A stretch of 64,000 bases of DNA, taken from an uncultured Blautia sp. Its GTDB lineage: Bacteria > Bacillota > Clostridia > Lachnospirales > Lachnospiraceae. The position numbers were made by a program, and so were the translations under genes. Below are positions 33,095-41,622 of the stretch, piece by piece. The stretch's first letter is position 1; every line of letters starts with the position of its first letter. The notes under the pieces are model-generated. The model worked only from the letters and a program-made list of their open reading frames with translations, was not told where the DNA came from and ran no database searches. Location of the stretch: contig UQAX01000006.1 in NCBI GenBank assembly GCA_900539145.1, positions 1 through 64,000 of the forward strand, given 5' to 3'.

Positions 33095-33512
33095 ACCGAT
33101 TGTGATGAAGCATTTTTCAACAGTGCACACCTCGTTTGTAGTAGACTTTACATTTACAAACAACATAACGATTTTAATGGGGGACTCCGGAATAGGAAAG
33201 ACAGCAACCTTCTCATTTATCAGAGAGTGCATGGCGCTCAATCCTAAAATTTTGTGTATGGATAATTATGATTATCAGAAAAATATAAAAGAGATAATTG
33301 TCCGTACCAAAGGGAAACTGATTGTTATTGATAATGCAGACATTTTATTAGATGATGATATAAGAAAGTATATTTCTTTAGATGATAGAAATCAGTATTT
33401 AATTATAGGAAGAAATCCTAAAAATTTATTTGCGACGAAAGAGAATTTATTTGAGCTGGAGAGTAAAAAAATCGGAGAGCAGACAGTGTTTAGGATAAAG
33501 CCATATATGTAA
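33084..33512 (+). CDS. Small P-loop ATPase, third gene of the operon
   Basis: The 142-residue protein has a clear Walker A, GDSGIGKTA (33-41), after a short strand (NNITILM), a Walker B-like strand LIVIDNADILL (about 79-89), and a third strand QYLIIGRN (about 102-109). It lacks the ABC signature and any long lid, so it is a minimal P-loop NTPase. Overlap with the upstream gene implies it acts with that protein and with the TOPRIM-like one. It may supply the ATPase half of a split OLD/PARIS-like system; this is an inference from domain pairing. Confidence 0.65.
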   Translation: MKSKPIVMKHFSTVHTSFVVDFTFTNNITILMGDSGIGKTATFSFIRECMALNPKILCMDNYDYQKNIKEIIVRTKGKLIVIDNADILLDDDIRKYISLDDRNQYLIIGRNPKNLFATKENLFELESKKIGEQTVFRIKPYM

Positions 33513-33630
33513 CAAAACATAGAGACAGAAATAGGAAATCATTCTTTTCTCTGACATAATATTTGTACAGAGTTCAAGGAGGGGATTTAAAGTAAAAGAA
33601 TTTATTTCTGTTAATAAAAGAAAGATACAT

Positions 33631-33828
33631 GTGTTACTCTTCTTTATCAGTTTGTTTGTGTATGATAAAGTTTATTGGTTTTTGTATTCTATCATTGTAT
33701 CTCAGTTTTCGATGCCAATAGAATTGCTTTCTGTAATAGATTTTATCCTTATATTTTTCTTTCTGCTTTCGGCAGTACCGTGTTCAGAGTTGTTGAAAAG
33801 AGGAATTTTAAAATTTCTGGAAACATAA
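33631..33828 (+). CDS. Small membrane protein, start codon doubtful
   Basis: A 65-residue frame with two hydrophobic segments and no recognised family, counted here from a GTG at 33631. An excellent ribosome site, AAGGAGGGG (33576-33584), lies too far upstream; the codon at the right distance in the same frame is GTA (33592), followed by 13 more open codons (KEFISVNKRK...). The original start may have mutated, making this a decaying gene. An 8-bp hairpin (33819-33826 with 33836-33843) closes it. Confidence 0.35.
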   Translation: MLLFFISLFVYDKVYWFLYSIIVSQFSMPIELLSVIDFILIFFFLLSAVPCSELLKRGILKFLET

Positions 33829-33852
33829 AAGTTATATGTTTCCGGAATAAGA

Positions 33853-34161
33853 TTATAGCTTAAATGGAAAGTAAATGGATATTTCATAGATTATGAAAAT
33901 ACATAAGAAGAAAATAGCCCATTCCAACAAAAAACGAATAAACCATTTGGGAAAGGGAGTATTATCATAATTCATTTTGAAATGTGTAAGTGGCATGGAA
34001 AGACAAAAAGCCAAGCTTAAAAGAGGACAGTGATACCATAAGTTTTCATTAGAAAGTCCTATATAAGAGATTATAAAAAAAGTCATCCATGCTACTATGC
34101 GGACAAAATGGATAAAAATTTTATGATTGCATAAAGCTGATAAAGAAATTCTTTTTGTCAT
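33853..34161 (-). CDS. Small membrane protein of unknown function
   Basis: The 102-residue protein has three hydrophobic segments and no recognised motif. AAGGAGG precedes the ATG on the minus strand at good spacing, which supports a real gene. It follows a putative lipoprotein gene on the same strand, separated by a perfect 12-bp hairpin, and is convergent with the doubtful gene at 33631. Confidence 0.6.
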   Translation of the reverse strand: MTKRISLSALCNHKIFIHFVRIVAWMTFFIISYIGLSNENLWYHCPLLSLAFCLSMPLTHFKMNYDNTPFPKWFIRFLLEWAIFFLCIFIIYEISIYFPFKL

Positions 34162-34179
34162 ATCTTCCTCCTTTTTGTT

Positions 34180-34206
34180 AACTCCTCCTATTCGATAGGA
34201 GGAGTT
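34180..34206 (-). other. Perfect 12-bp hairpin between two minus-strand genes
   Basis: AACTCCTCCTAT (34180-34191) pairs with 34195-34206 around a 3-base loop. It covers the stop codon of the lipoprotein gene and sits about 20 bases before the ribosome site of the next gene. There is no T tract after it, so it is unlikely to be a terminator. One arm is purine-rich (GGAGGAG) and could mimic a ribosome site. Confidence 0.7.
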
Positions 34207-34622
34207 GATGGATTTTTTACTTCATACCATTTCTTGTGGATAATAATAAATACTTGTTCATTTTGGATTTCATATCTAAAACCGGATTTTCCATCTACAA
34301 TGAAATCATAGTATTCACTTTCAACGGTTGTATCTGGTTTTTCACAAAGTTTTAGTTCCAATCCATAAAACCATACTATAATAGGGGTTACAGAAGTATC
34401 TTTTGGATCATAGATATCAGGTCCAATCGTAAATTCGGTTTCAGTGTTATGGAGAAAATGTGTTACTTTAATTTGTATTGTTGGTTCAGGAAAAGAATAA
34501 ATACTTGCAGCATCAATATTTGAAGATATATTATTGTTCGCAGATTGCGATGCAGTGGTTTTACATCCTATTAGAGTGAAAATTAATATTTCAATTAACA
34601 TAAATGCTGTAAATTTCTTCAT
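34188..34622 (-). CDS. Putative lipoprotein of unknown function
   Basis: The 144-residue protein has a signal ending in the lipobox LIGC (Cys at about 20), a low-complexity Ser/Asn linker, and a beta-rich globular part. No family is recognised. Its partners on the same strand are a secreted protein upstream (34674-35291) and a small membrane protein downstream. The three look like an accessory surface-protein group; codon use is A/T-rich like the flanking operon. Confidence 0.65.
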   Translation of the reverse strand: MKKFTAFMLIEILIFTLIGCKTTASQSANNNISSNIDAASIYSFPEPTIQIKVTHFLHNTETEFTIGPDIYDPKDTSVTPIIVWFYGLELKLCEKPDTTVESEYYDFIVDGKSGFRYEIQNEQVFIIIHKKWYEVKNPSTPPIE

Positions 34623-34673
34623 ATAAGGTATTCCTTTTTATAATATGTTCTATCAATATGGATTTTTAATTTA

Positions 34674-35291
34674 TCAGTTTTGAAAAGCCAGTGTATCATG
34701 ACCATAGAAATATTGATAGTGAACCGGCATAATAGAAGAAGACGTAATAAATGAAAGATGCGCATAATTGTCTTCTGAAAAATCTAAATCCGTATTATCA
34801 GACATAGCCGTTGTACCGGTGGTGTAAAAATCTCCATTGACGATGTATTCAAGCTCATATCCATTTCTAAACCACATATCCACATCACCGCAAAACTGTT
34901 TGGAAGAACCATCGTAATTTTTTTCCATATTTACCAGATATATATTGGATAATCCCCAATAATGCCCAGACTCACTGGTTTCACAATACAATTCCAGTTG
35001 CGGCTTATAAGTAGCCATTACGTCAAGAGGAATATTCAATATTCGGTGACATTTTGAAGATGCAGCGTCGTCCGTGTCTTTTTCCGGAAATAATTTGAGA
35101 GCTTCATCATAATGTGTTACCATTTCTGAGAAGCTCATGGGTTCGCTGAAGGTTACATTTGAATTTTCATTATTGCGAATATCTATAACGTTTCTAGTAT
35201 TAAGTTTTGTGTTTTTTTCTGTATAGATAATAGAAGAAAGGGCAGCTAGGGAAAGAGCGGCAGTTATTAAAATTTTTGTTGTCTTTTTCAT
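34674..35291 (-). CDS. Secreted or membrane-anchored protein of unknown function
   Basis: The 205-residue protein has an N-terminal hydrophobic segment (about 6-23) without a lipobox, then a polar outer domain with three Cys (near 81, 103 and 135). No domain is recognised. It begins the minus-strand accessory cluster. The region upstream (35292-35508) is shared with the divergent malQ gene. Confidence 0.6.
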   Translation of the reverse strand: MKKTTKILITAALSLAALSSIIYTEKNTKLNTRNVIDIRNNENSNVTFSEPMSFSEMVTHYDEALKLFPEKDTDDAASSKCHRILNIPLDVMATYKPQLELYCETSESGHYWGLSNIYLVNMEKNYDGSSKQFCGDVDMWFRNGYELEYIVNGDFYTTGTTAMSDNTDLDFSEDNYAHLSFITSSSIMPVHYQYFYGHDTLAFQN

Positions 35292-35442
35292 TGCGATACC
35301 TCTTTGCTTTACAAAACTTTTTCAACGTTACTTAAAAGCTCTTTTTTATTTATTATACCATAGTTTATCGTATTATCGTAATAAAATTTTCTTCTTCTTG
35401 CATTTTTGAGAAGAATGTGATAAGGTATTTTTATAAAGCATT

Positions 35443-35474
35443 GGAAACGTTACCGACATCGTTACCGGAAACGT
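35443..35474 (+). promoter_or_regulatory. LacI-type operators before malQ
   Basis: GGAAACGTTACC (35443-35454) and the palindromic GTTACCGGAAAC (35461-35472) lie 35-65 bases before the malQ start. Both fit LacI/GalR-type sites with a central CG. A third AACGTT core lies at 35324-35329. The LacI-family gene is the next gene after malQ, so autoregulation is likely. Confidence 0.7.
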
Positions 35475-35508
35475 ATGAGAAGAACAGAAATATAAGGAGA
35501 AAGAAAAA

Positions 35509-36987
35509 ATGAGAGCAAGCGGGGTATTGCTTCCGATTTCATCACTGCCTTCAGCTTATGGAATTGGCAGTTTTTCAAAGGAAGCTTATGAATTTGTGGA
35601 ACAGTTGAAAGTAGGAGGACAGAAATATTGGCAGATTTTGCCCTTAGGTCCTACGGGGTATGGGGACTCACCATATCAATCTTTTTCTACTTATGCCGGA
35701 AATCCTTACTATATAGATTTGGAAGCCTTGATGGAGGATGGTCTTTTAACAAAAGAGGAATGTGATGCGTGTGATTTTGGAGATAATCCTTCATATATTG
35801 ATTATGAAAAAATATATTATCAGCGTTTTCCAATTTTGAGAAAAGCTTTTGCACGTTTTAAAGCAGATGAGGATTTTTATGATTTTGTAAAAGAAAATGC
35901 GTTTTGGCTTGAAGATTACAGTCTTTATATGGCAATTAAGAACAGTCTTGGCGGTATTAGTTGGAATAAGTGGGAAGACAATTTAAAATGCAGAGATGTA
36001 CAGGCGTTAGGGCAGAAAAAGCAAGAACTGGCAGATGAAGTGCAGTTTATTCGTTTCCAGCAGTATGAGTTTACAAAGCAGTGGCAGAAGCTGAAAGCAT
36101 TTGCTAATGAGAGAGGGATTTCTATTATTGGAGATATTCCTATTTATGTTGCCTTTGACAGTGCAGATGCGTGGGCAAATCCGGAGCTTTTTCAATTCGA
36201 TGAAAATTCAGAGCCAATAGCAGTTGCAGGATGTCCGCCGGATGCTTTTTCAGCTACGGGGCAGCTTTGGGGAAATCCTTTGTATAATTGGGAATATCAT
36301 GCCTCAACAGGATTTGCATGGTGGATACAGCGTTTGAAATATTGCTTTCAACTTTATGATGTGGTACGTGTAGATCATTTCAGAGGATTTGATGAATATT
36401 ATGCAATTCCTTACGGAAATGAAACTGCCGAATTTGGCGCATGGCAGAAAGGACCGGGCATTGATTTATTTCATGCAGTAAAGCAGGCGCTTGGGGATGT
36501 AAATATTATTGCAGAAGATTTAGGATATTTGACGGATAGTGTGCTAAAACTTTTGCAGGATACCGGGTATCCGGGAATGAAGGTGCTGCAGTTTGCTTTT
36601 GACTCCAGAGAAGAAAGTGATTATCTTCCTCATAATTACAATAAGAATTGTGTCGTTTATACAGGAACGCATGATAATGACACTGTTTTGGGCTGGCTGG
36701 ATGAAATGGCACAGGAGGACAGAGTATTTGCTCAGAAATATATGAATAATAAAAAATCTACTGCCGAAGAAATTCCGTGGGATTTTATTCGTCTTGCAAT
36801 GGCATCGGTAGCAGACTTAGCGGTTATTCCTGTTCAGGATTATCTGGGGCTTGGAACTGAGGCAAGAATTAATAAGCCTTCTACTTTGGGATATAATTGG
36901 AAATGGAGATTAAAACAGGGACAGTTACAGGAAGATGTATTAGAAAAAATGTACGATATGACAAAACTTTACGGAAGACTTTCCTGA
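35509..36987 (+). CDS. malQ: 4-alpha-glucanotransferase (amylomaltase), GH77
   Basis: The 492-residue enzyme transfers glucan chains between maltodextrins. GH77 landmarks are present: IIGDIPIYVA, the nucleophile region VVRVDHFRGF, the acid/base region IIAEDLGYL and the third acid in THDNDTVLGW. It lacks the N-terminal extension of E. coli MalQ, as is normal in Firmicutes. It is first in the malQ-lacI-glgP operon, with LacI-type operators upstream. AAGGAGAAAG precedes the ATG. Confidence 0.95.
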   Translation: MRASGVLLPISSLPSAYGIGSFSKEAYEFVEQLKVGGQKYWQILPLGPTGYGDSPYQSFSTYAGNPYYIDLEALMEDGLLTKEECDACDFGDNPSYIDYEKIYYQRFPILRKAFARFKADEDFYDFVKENAFWLEDYSLYMAIKNSLGGISWNKWEDNLKCRDVQALGQKKQELADEVQFIRFQQYEFTKQWQKLKAFANERGISIIGDIPIYVAFDSADAWANPELFQFDENSEPIAVAGCPPDAFSATGQLWGNPLYNWEYHASTGFAWWIQRLKYCFQLYDVVRVDHFRGFDEYYAIPYGNETAEFGAWQKGPGIDLFHAVKQALGDVNIIAEDLGYLTDSVLKLLQDTGYPGMKVLQFAFDSREESDYLPHNYNKNCVVYTGTHDNDTVLGWLDEMAQEDRVFAQKYMNNKKSTAEEIPWDFIRLAMASVADLAVIPVQDYLGLGTEARINKPSTLGYNWKWRLKQGQLQEDVLEKMYDMTKLYGRLS

Positions 36988-37000
36988 GAAGGGCATAAAG

Positions 37001-38044
37001 ATGGGAAACATGACGATTAAGGATATTGCAAAAAAATGCGGCGTTGGGGTAAGTACGGTATCAAGAGCAATGAATAATCATCCGGATATCAATCCCAAGA
37101 CAAAAGAGCTGATTATGAAAACTATTGAAGAATTTAACTATGTGCCGAACAACAGTGCCAGAAATCTAAAAAGAACACAGTCCAAAGCCATTGCTGTATT
37201 GGTAAAAGGAATTGGAAATACTTTTTTCAGTGATATTGTAAGCGGTTTGGAAAGAGAATGTCAAAAGAAGAATTATAGTTGTATTTTACAGCATGTGGAG
37301 GAGCAGGAAGACGAACTGGATATTGCCTTGCATATTACTAAGGAGAAGAAGCTTCAGGGCTTGATTTTTCTGGGAGGAAGTTTTTCGCATCCCAAAGAAA
37401 AAATGGAGCAGTTGGAAGTACCTTACGTGCTCAGTACTATTCGAACAGCAGGAGAAGATTGCGAGCAGTATGCCGCTGTATCCGTAGATGATTTTAAAGA
37501 GAGCTATAAAATGACAGAATATCTTCTTCAATTAGGACATGAAAGGATTGCAATTTTAACAGCGCCCAAAGAAGACGAAAGCATTGGAAAGCTTCGTCTT
37601 ATGGGATATGCACAGGCTTTAAAGGACAAAAACATACCTGTTCAGGAAGAATTAATCGGTTATATGGATATGAATAAAGACAAATATTCTTTTCAGACAG
37701 GGTATAAGCTGACAAAGGAACTCTTAAAAAAGACCGATTTTACAGCTCTATATGCCACTTCTGATACCTTAGCCATTGGCGCTTGCAGAGCTTTAAAGGA
37801 AGCCGGAATTTCTGTTCCCAATGAGTGTTCTGTGGCAGGGTTTGACGGTATGGAGGCAGGAGAATTTTATATACCAAGTATTACTACTATACGCCAGCCT
37901 GTGGAAAAAATTGCGAAAGCAACAGCAGAGTTACTGTTTGATATGATAAAAGGAAAAGAAGTTCCCAGACAATTAGTTTTTGAAGGGGAACTTTTAGAAA
38001 GAGAGTCCACAGCTTTCAGTTCTTGCCATGAAAGCGTGAAATAA
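37001..38044 (+). CDS. LacI family regulator of glucan metabolism
   Basis: The 347-residue protein has the N-terminal helix-turn-helix and hinge (IKDIAKKCGVGVSTVSRAMN, then YVPNNSARNLK) and a sugar-binding domain of the periplasmic-binding fold. Its place between malQ and glgP suggests it senses maltose, a maltodextrin or glycogen status. It probably binds the two operators before malQ. GAGAAGGG precedes the ATG at 37001; a second ATG at 37010 is possible. Confidence 0.92.
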   Translation: MGNMTIKDIAKKCGVGVSTVSRAMNNHPDINPKTKELIMKTIEEFNYVPNNSARNLKRTQSKAIAVLVKGIGNTFFSDIVSGLERECQKKNYSCILQHVEEQEDELDIALHITKEKKLQGLIFLGGSFSHPKEKMEQLEVPYVLSTIRTAGEDCEQYAAVSVDDFKESYKMTEYLLQLGHERIAILTAPKEDESIGKLRLMGYAQALKDKNIPVQEELIGYMDMNKDKYSFQTGYKLTKELLKKTDFTALYATSDTLAIGACRALKEAGISVPNECSVAGFDGMEAGEFYIPSITTIRQPVEKIAKATAELLFDMIKGKEVPRQLVFEGELLERESTAFSSCHESVK

Positions 38045-38066
38045 GCGGAAATAGAGGAGAAATGAC

Positions 38067-40331
38067 GTGGAAGAAAGATTGCAGACATTATTAAAAGAGA
38101 AATTCGGTAAAAATTTGGATAATTGCAGTAAAGAGAAAATTTTCGAAGCATTGCTTCTGCTGACAAAAGAAGCAAACAAAAAACTTCCGAGAAATGAAGG
38201 TGAAAAAAAGCTGTATTATATTTCGGCAGAGTTTTTAATAGGAAAGCTTTTATCGAATAACTTAATAAATTTAGGATTATATGAGGAAGTAGAGCAGATT
38301 TTAAGAAAACATGGATATGAGCTGTGTGAAATAGAGGAATTAGAATGTGAGCCTTCTTTAGGAAACGGAGGCTTGGGAAGACTGGCTGCCTGCTTCTTAG
38401 ACTCCATTGCTACATTGGGACTTCCGGGAGACGGAATTGGCTTAAACTATCATTTCGGGTTATTTCAGCAGAAGTTTGAAAAATTAAAACAGAAAGAAGT
38501 GAAAAACCCATGGATTACCAAAGAAAGCTGGCTTACAAAGCAATCGGAACGTTTCAAGGTTGATTTTAAAGATTTTTCTTTGGATGCAGTTTTATATGAT
38601 ATTGATGTGCCGGGATATCAATCAGGATGCAGCCGTTTACACTTGTTTGATGCAGAGACAGTAGATGACAATATGGTGGAAGAAGACAGTATTGATTTTG
38701 ATAAAGAAGAAATTAAGAAAAACATTACGCTTTTCCTTTATCCGGATGACTCTGATGAAGCAGGACGCAAACTGCGTATTTATCAGCAATATTTTATGGT
38801 AAGCAGCGGTGCGCAGTTTATCTTAAAAGAATGTGAGGAGAAAGGTTACGATTTGCACAAATTGCCGGAGCATGTAGTTATTCAGATTAACGATACTCAT
38901 CCATCTATGGTTATCCCTGAGCTTATTCGTCTTCTTATGAAAAAAGGATTTTCTATGGATGAAGCAGTGAAAGTGGTAACGAAAACCTGTGCGTATACGA
39001 ATCATACGATTTTGGCAGAGGCGCTTGAAAAATGGCCAATGGAATATTTAGAAGAAGTGGTTCCTCAGCTTATTCCGATTATAAAGGAACTGGATAAGCG
39101 AGTTCGCAGAAAACATAAAGACAAATCTGTGTATATTATTGACAGTGAAGACAGAGTACACATGGCCCATATAGATATTCACTATGGATTTTCTGTAAAC
39201 GGCGTTGCTGCGCTGCATACGGACATTTTGAAAAATCAGGAACTGAAAAATTTTTATGATATTTATCCCGAAAAATTCAATAATAAAACAAACGGAATTA
39301 CATTTCGTCGTTGGCTTCTGCACTGTAACAGGCAGTTAAGTGCGTATATCGAGAAATTAATCGGAAGCGAGTTTAAAAGGGACGCAAATGAACTGGAAAA
39401 GCTTATGGATTTTGCAGATAATCAGGCAGTTCTGGAAAAGCTGGCAGAGATTAAGAAGGAAAAGAAGCTGGAGTTTAAGAAGTTCCTTCAAGAAACACAG
39501 AACATTGAAATTAATGAAAATTCCATTATGGACGTTCAGGTCAAGAGACTCCATGAGTATAAACGTCAGCAGATGAATGCTTTATATGCTATTTATAAGT
39601 ATTTGGATATTAAAGCAGGAAATAAACCAAAGACACCGATTACCATGATTTTTGGTGCAAAAGCAGCGCCGGCTTATGTTATTGCAAAAGATATTATTCA
39701 TTTAATTTTATGTTTGCAGGAGTTGATTGAAAACGATGAGGAAGTACGTCCGTACTTTAGAGTTTTGATGATTGAGAACTATAATGTTTCTAAAGCGGAA
39801 AAAATTATTCCGGCAGCAGATATTTCAGAACAGATTTCTCTGGCATCAAAGGAGGCTTCCGGCACAGGAAATATGAAATTTATGCTTAATGGAGCATTGA
39901 CACTGGGTACAGAGGACGGTGCAAATGTAGAAATCCGAGATTTAGTAGGAGATGAAAATATTTACATTTTCGGAAAGAAACCGCAGCAGGTTATTGATTT
40001 GTACGAGGAAGAAGGATACTGCCCAAAGGATATTTATGAAGAAGATAAACTTATTCATAAATTGGTAGATTTTATCGTAGGAAAAGAGCTGCTTGCTATT
40101 GGTGATGAAGAAAATCTGAAAAGGCTTCATAAAGAGCTGGTAGGCAAAGATTGGTTTATGACGCTTCTTGATGCCAGAGAGTATATTGAGACCAAAGAAA
40201 AGGTATATCAGGATTATGAAAATCAGGATGAGTGGAATAAAAAGGTACTTGTAAATATTGCAAAAGCAGGATTTTTCTCATCTGACAGAACTATTGAACA
40301 ATACAATAAGGATATTTGGAAATTAAAATAA
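38067..40331 (+). CDS. glgP: Glycogen/maltodextrin phosphorylase
   Basis: The 754-residue enzyme releases glucose-1-phosphate from alpha-1,4-glucans. Recognisable are SLGNGGLGRLAACFLDS near the N terminus, the HEYKRQ segment, and the PLP site GTGNMKF with Lys604. The length fits the compact bacterial maltodextrin-phosphorylase group. It starts with GTG after GAGGAGA. With MalQ it breaks down linear glucans: MalQ disproportionates short chains and GlgP phosphorolyses the longer products. Confidence 0.95.
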   Translation: MEERLQTLLKEKFGKNLDNCSKEKIFEALLLLTKEANKKLPRNEGEKKLYYISAEFLIGKLLSNNLINLGLYEEVEQILRKHGYELCEIEELECEPSLGNGGLGRLAACFLDSIATLGLPGDGIGLNYHFGLFQQKFEKLKQKEVKNPWITKESWLTKQSERFKVDFKDFSLDAVLYDIDVPGYQSGCSRLHLFDAETVDDNMVEEDSIDFDKEEIKKNITLFLYPDDSDEAGRKLRIYQQYFMVSSGAQFILKECEEKGYDLHKLPEHVVIQINDTHPSMVIPELIRLLMKKGFSMDEAVKVVTKTCAYTNHTILAEALEKWPMEYLEEVVPQLIPIIKELDKRVRRKHKDKSVYIIDSEDRVHMAHIDIHYGFSVNGVAALHTDILKNQELKNFYDIYPEKFNNKTNGITFRRWLLHCNRQLSAYIEKLIGSEFKRDANELEKLMDFADNQAVLEKLAEIKKEKKLEFKKFLQETQNIEINENSIMDVQVKRLHEYKRQQMNALYAIYKYLDIKAGNKPKTPITMIFGAKAAPAYVIAKDIIHLILCLQELIENDEEVRPYFRVLMIENYNVSKAEKIIPAADISEQISLASKEASGTGNMKFMLNGALTLGTEDGANVEIRDLVGDENIYIFGKKPQQVIDLYEEEGYCPKDIYEEDKLIHKLVDFIVGKELLAIGDEENLKRLHKELVGKDWFMTLLDAREYIETKEKVYQDYENQDEWNKKVLVNIAKAGFFSSDRTIEQYNKDIWKLK

Positions 40332-40440
40332 AGGATGGAAAAGCTTTGTCGGGATATTCATTTTATTCTTAGGCTATACAAGGTAAAAAAATTGTGTTAA
40401 TTTTATATGTGTTAAATTTTGAAGCTAGGAGGAAAGAAAT

Positions 40441-40992
40441 TTGAAGGAACTGGCAGAGCTTTTTTGGATTTTTGCAAAAATGGGTGCTGTGACTTTTGGA
40501 GGCGGTTATGCCATGCTCCCGATTATTCAAAGGGAAATTGTTGAAAAGAGGCAGTGGGCAACCGAGGCAGAAGTTATGGACTACTACGCAATAGGGCAAT
40601 GTACACCCGGTATTATTGCAGTGAATACTTCTACTTTTATCGGATATAAGAGAAAAGGAGTTCCCGGAGGTTTTGCTGCAACTTTTGGTTTTGTATTTCC
40701 GTCTCTTGTAATTATTACAATTATTGCGGCATTTCTTCAGAACTTTGCACATATTTCTTATGTAGCGCATGCTTTTAATGGAATTCGTGCCTGCGTATGT
40801 GCATTGATTTTAGATGCGGTTATCAAATTAGGTAAGAAATCTGTAATTGATAAGTGGTGTGTTGCAATTTGTATTGTGATTACATTATTAAGCGTGTTCA
40901 CTTCTTTATCTCCGGTTATCTTGGTAGTGCTGGCAGCAGCCGCCGGAATTTCTATTAAGAATATTCAGAAGATGCAGGGGGAAAAGAAATGA
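40441..40992 (+). CDS. Chromate transporter family, half 1
   Basis: The 183-residue membrane protein is one half of a split ChrA-type transporter, with the family N terminus FAKMGAVTFGGGYAMLP and TPGIIAVN. Two half-size proteins pair to form the transporter. The physiological substrate in anaerobes is uncertain, possibly chromate or another oxyanion. It starts with TTG after AGGAGG and overlaps the second half by 4 bp. Confidence 0.9.
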   Translation: MKELAELFWIFAKMGAVTFGGGYAMLPIIQREIVEKRQWATEAEVMDYYAIGQCTPGIIAVNTSTFIGYKRKGVPGGFAATFGFVFPSLVIITIIAAFLQNFAHISYVAHAFNGIRACVCALILDAVIKLGKKSVIDKWCVAICIVITLLSVFTSLSPVILVVLAAAAGISIKNIQKMQGEKK

Positions 40993-41525
40993 TTTATTTG
41001 AGATTATTTTATGAATTTGCCAAAACCGGACTCTTTGCAGTAGGTGGAGGTATGGCTACTATCCCGTTTTTATATGCAATTTCTGAAAAGACCGGTTGGT
41101 TTACTGCGGCAGATATCGGAAATATGATTGCAATTTCTGAGTCTACGCCGGGCGCTATGGGCGTGAATATGTCCACCTATGTAGGATTTTCTGTAAAAGG
41201 CGTTTTAGGTGCAGTGATTGCAACATTGGGATTGGTATTGCCGTCCATTATTGTAATTTTGATTATCAGCAGGGTGTTAGAGAAATTTAAAGACTCTAAA
41301 CTGGTACAGAAGATATTTTACGGTTTAAGACCGGCGTCCACAGGTTTGATTATTGCAGCCGGTGTAGGAGTGGCTACTGAAACTTTCACTGGTGGCAGTA
41401 CAATGGTATGTGTGGAGCGTGGGATTTTAGCGGTTGCGCTATATTTTGCTATTCGTAAATGGAAAAAGCATCCCGTGGTATATATTGCTGCTGCGGCAGT
41501 CGCAGGAATTATTTTTCAGTTGTAA
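40989..41525 (+). CDS. Chromate transporter family, half 2
   Basis: The 178-residue partner of the preceding gene, with FAKTGLFAVGGGMATIPF and STPGAMGVNMSTYVG. Its start overlaps the first half (ATGA), so equal production is expected. A long hairpin closes the operon. Confidence 0.9.
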   Translation: MIYLRLFYEFAKTGLFAVGGGMATIPFLYAISEKTGWFTAADIGNMIAISESTPGAMGVNMSTYVGFSVKGVLGAVIATLGLVLPSIIVILIISRVLEKFKDSKLVQKIFYGLRPASTGLIIAAGVGVATETFTGGSTMVCVERGILAVALYFAIRKWKKHPVVYIAAAAVAGIIFQL

Positions 41526-41537
41526 AGGATAATAGAA

Positions 41538-41589
41538 AAAGCTGTTATATTAAGCAGAAAATTTTAATATTACTTAATATAGCAGCTTT
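41538..41589. terminator. Long hairpin after the chromate genes
   Basis: A 17-bp stem (41538-41554 with 41573-41589, one G-T pair). No uninterrupted T tract follows on either strand. Its core (CTGTTATATTAAG) resembles those after the two Rpn genes. Confidence 0.65.
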
Positions 41590-41622
41590 ACTTGTAAGTT
41601 TCACATTCTCTTTTTTATGTTT

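Noticed and set aside
34180..34206. Intrinsic terminator after the lipoprotein gene
   Set aside because: The stem is perfect but no T tract follows on the minus strand, and the next gene's ribosome site comes directly after.
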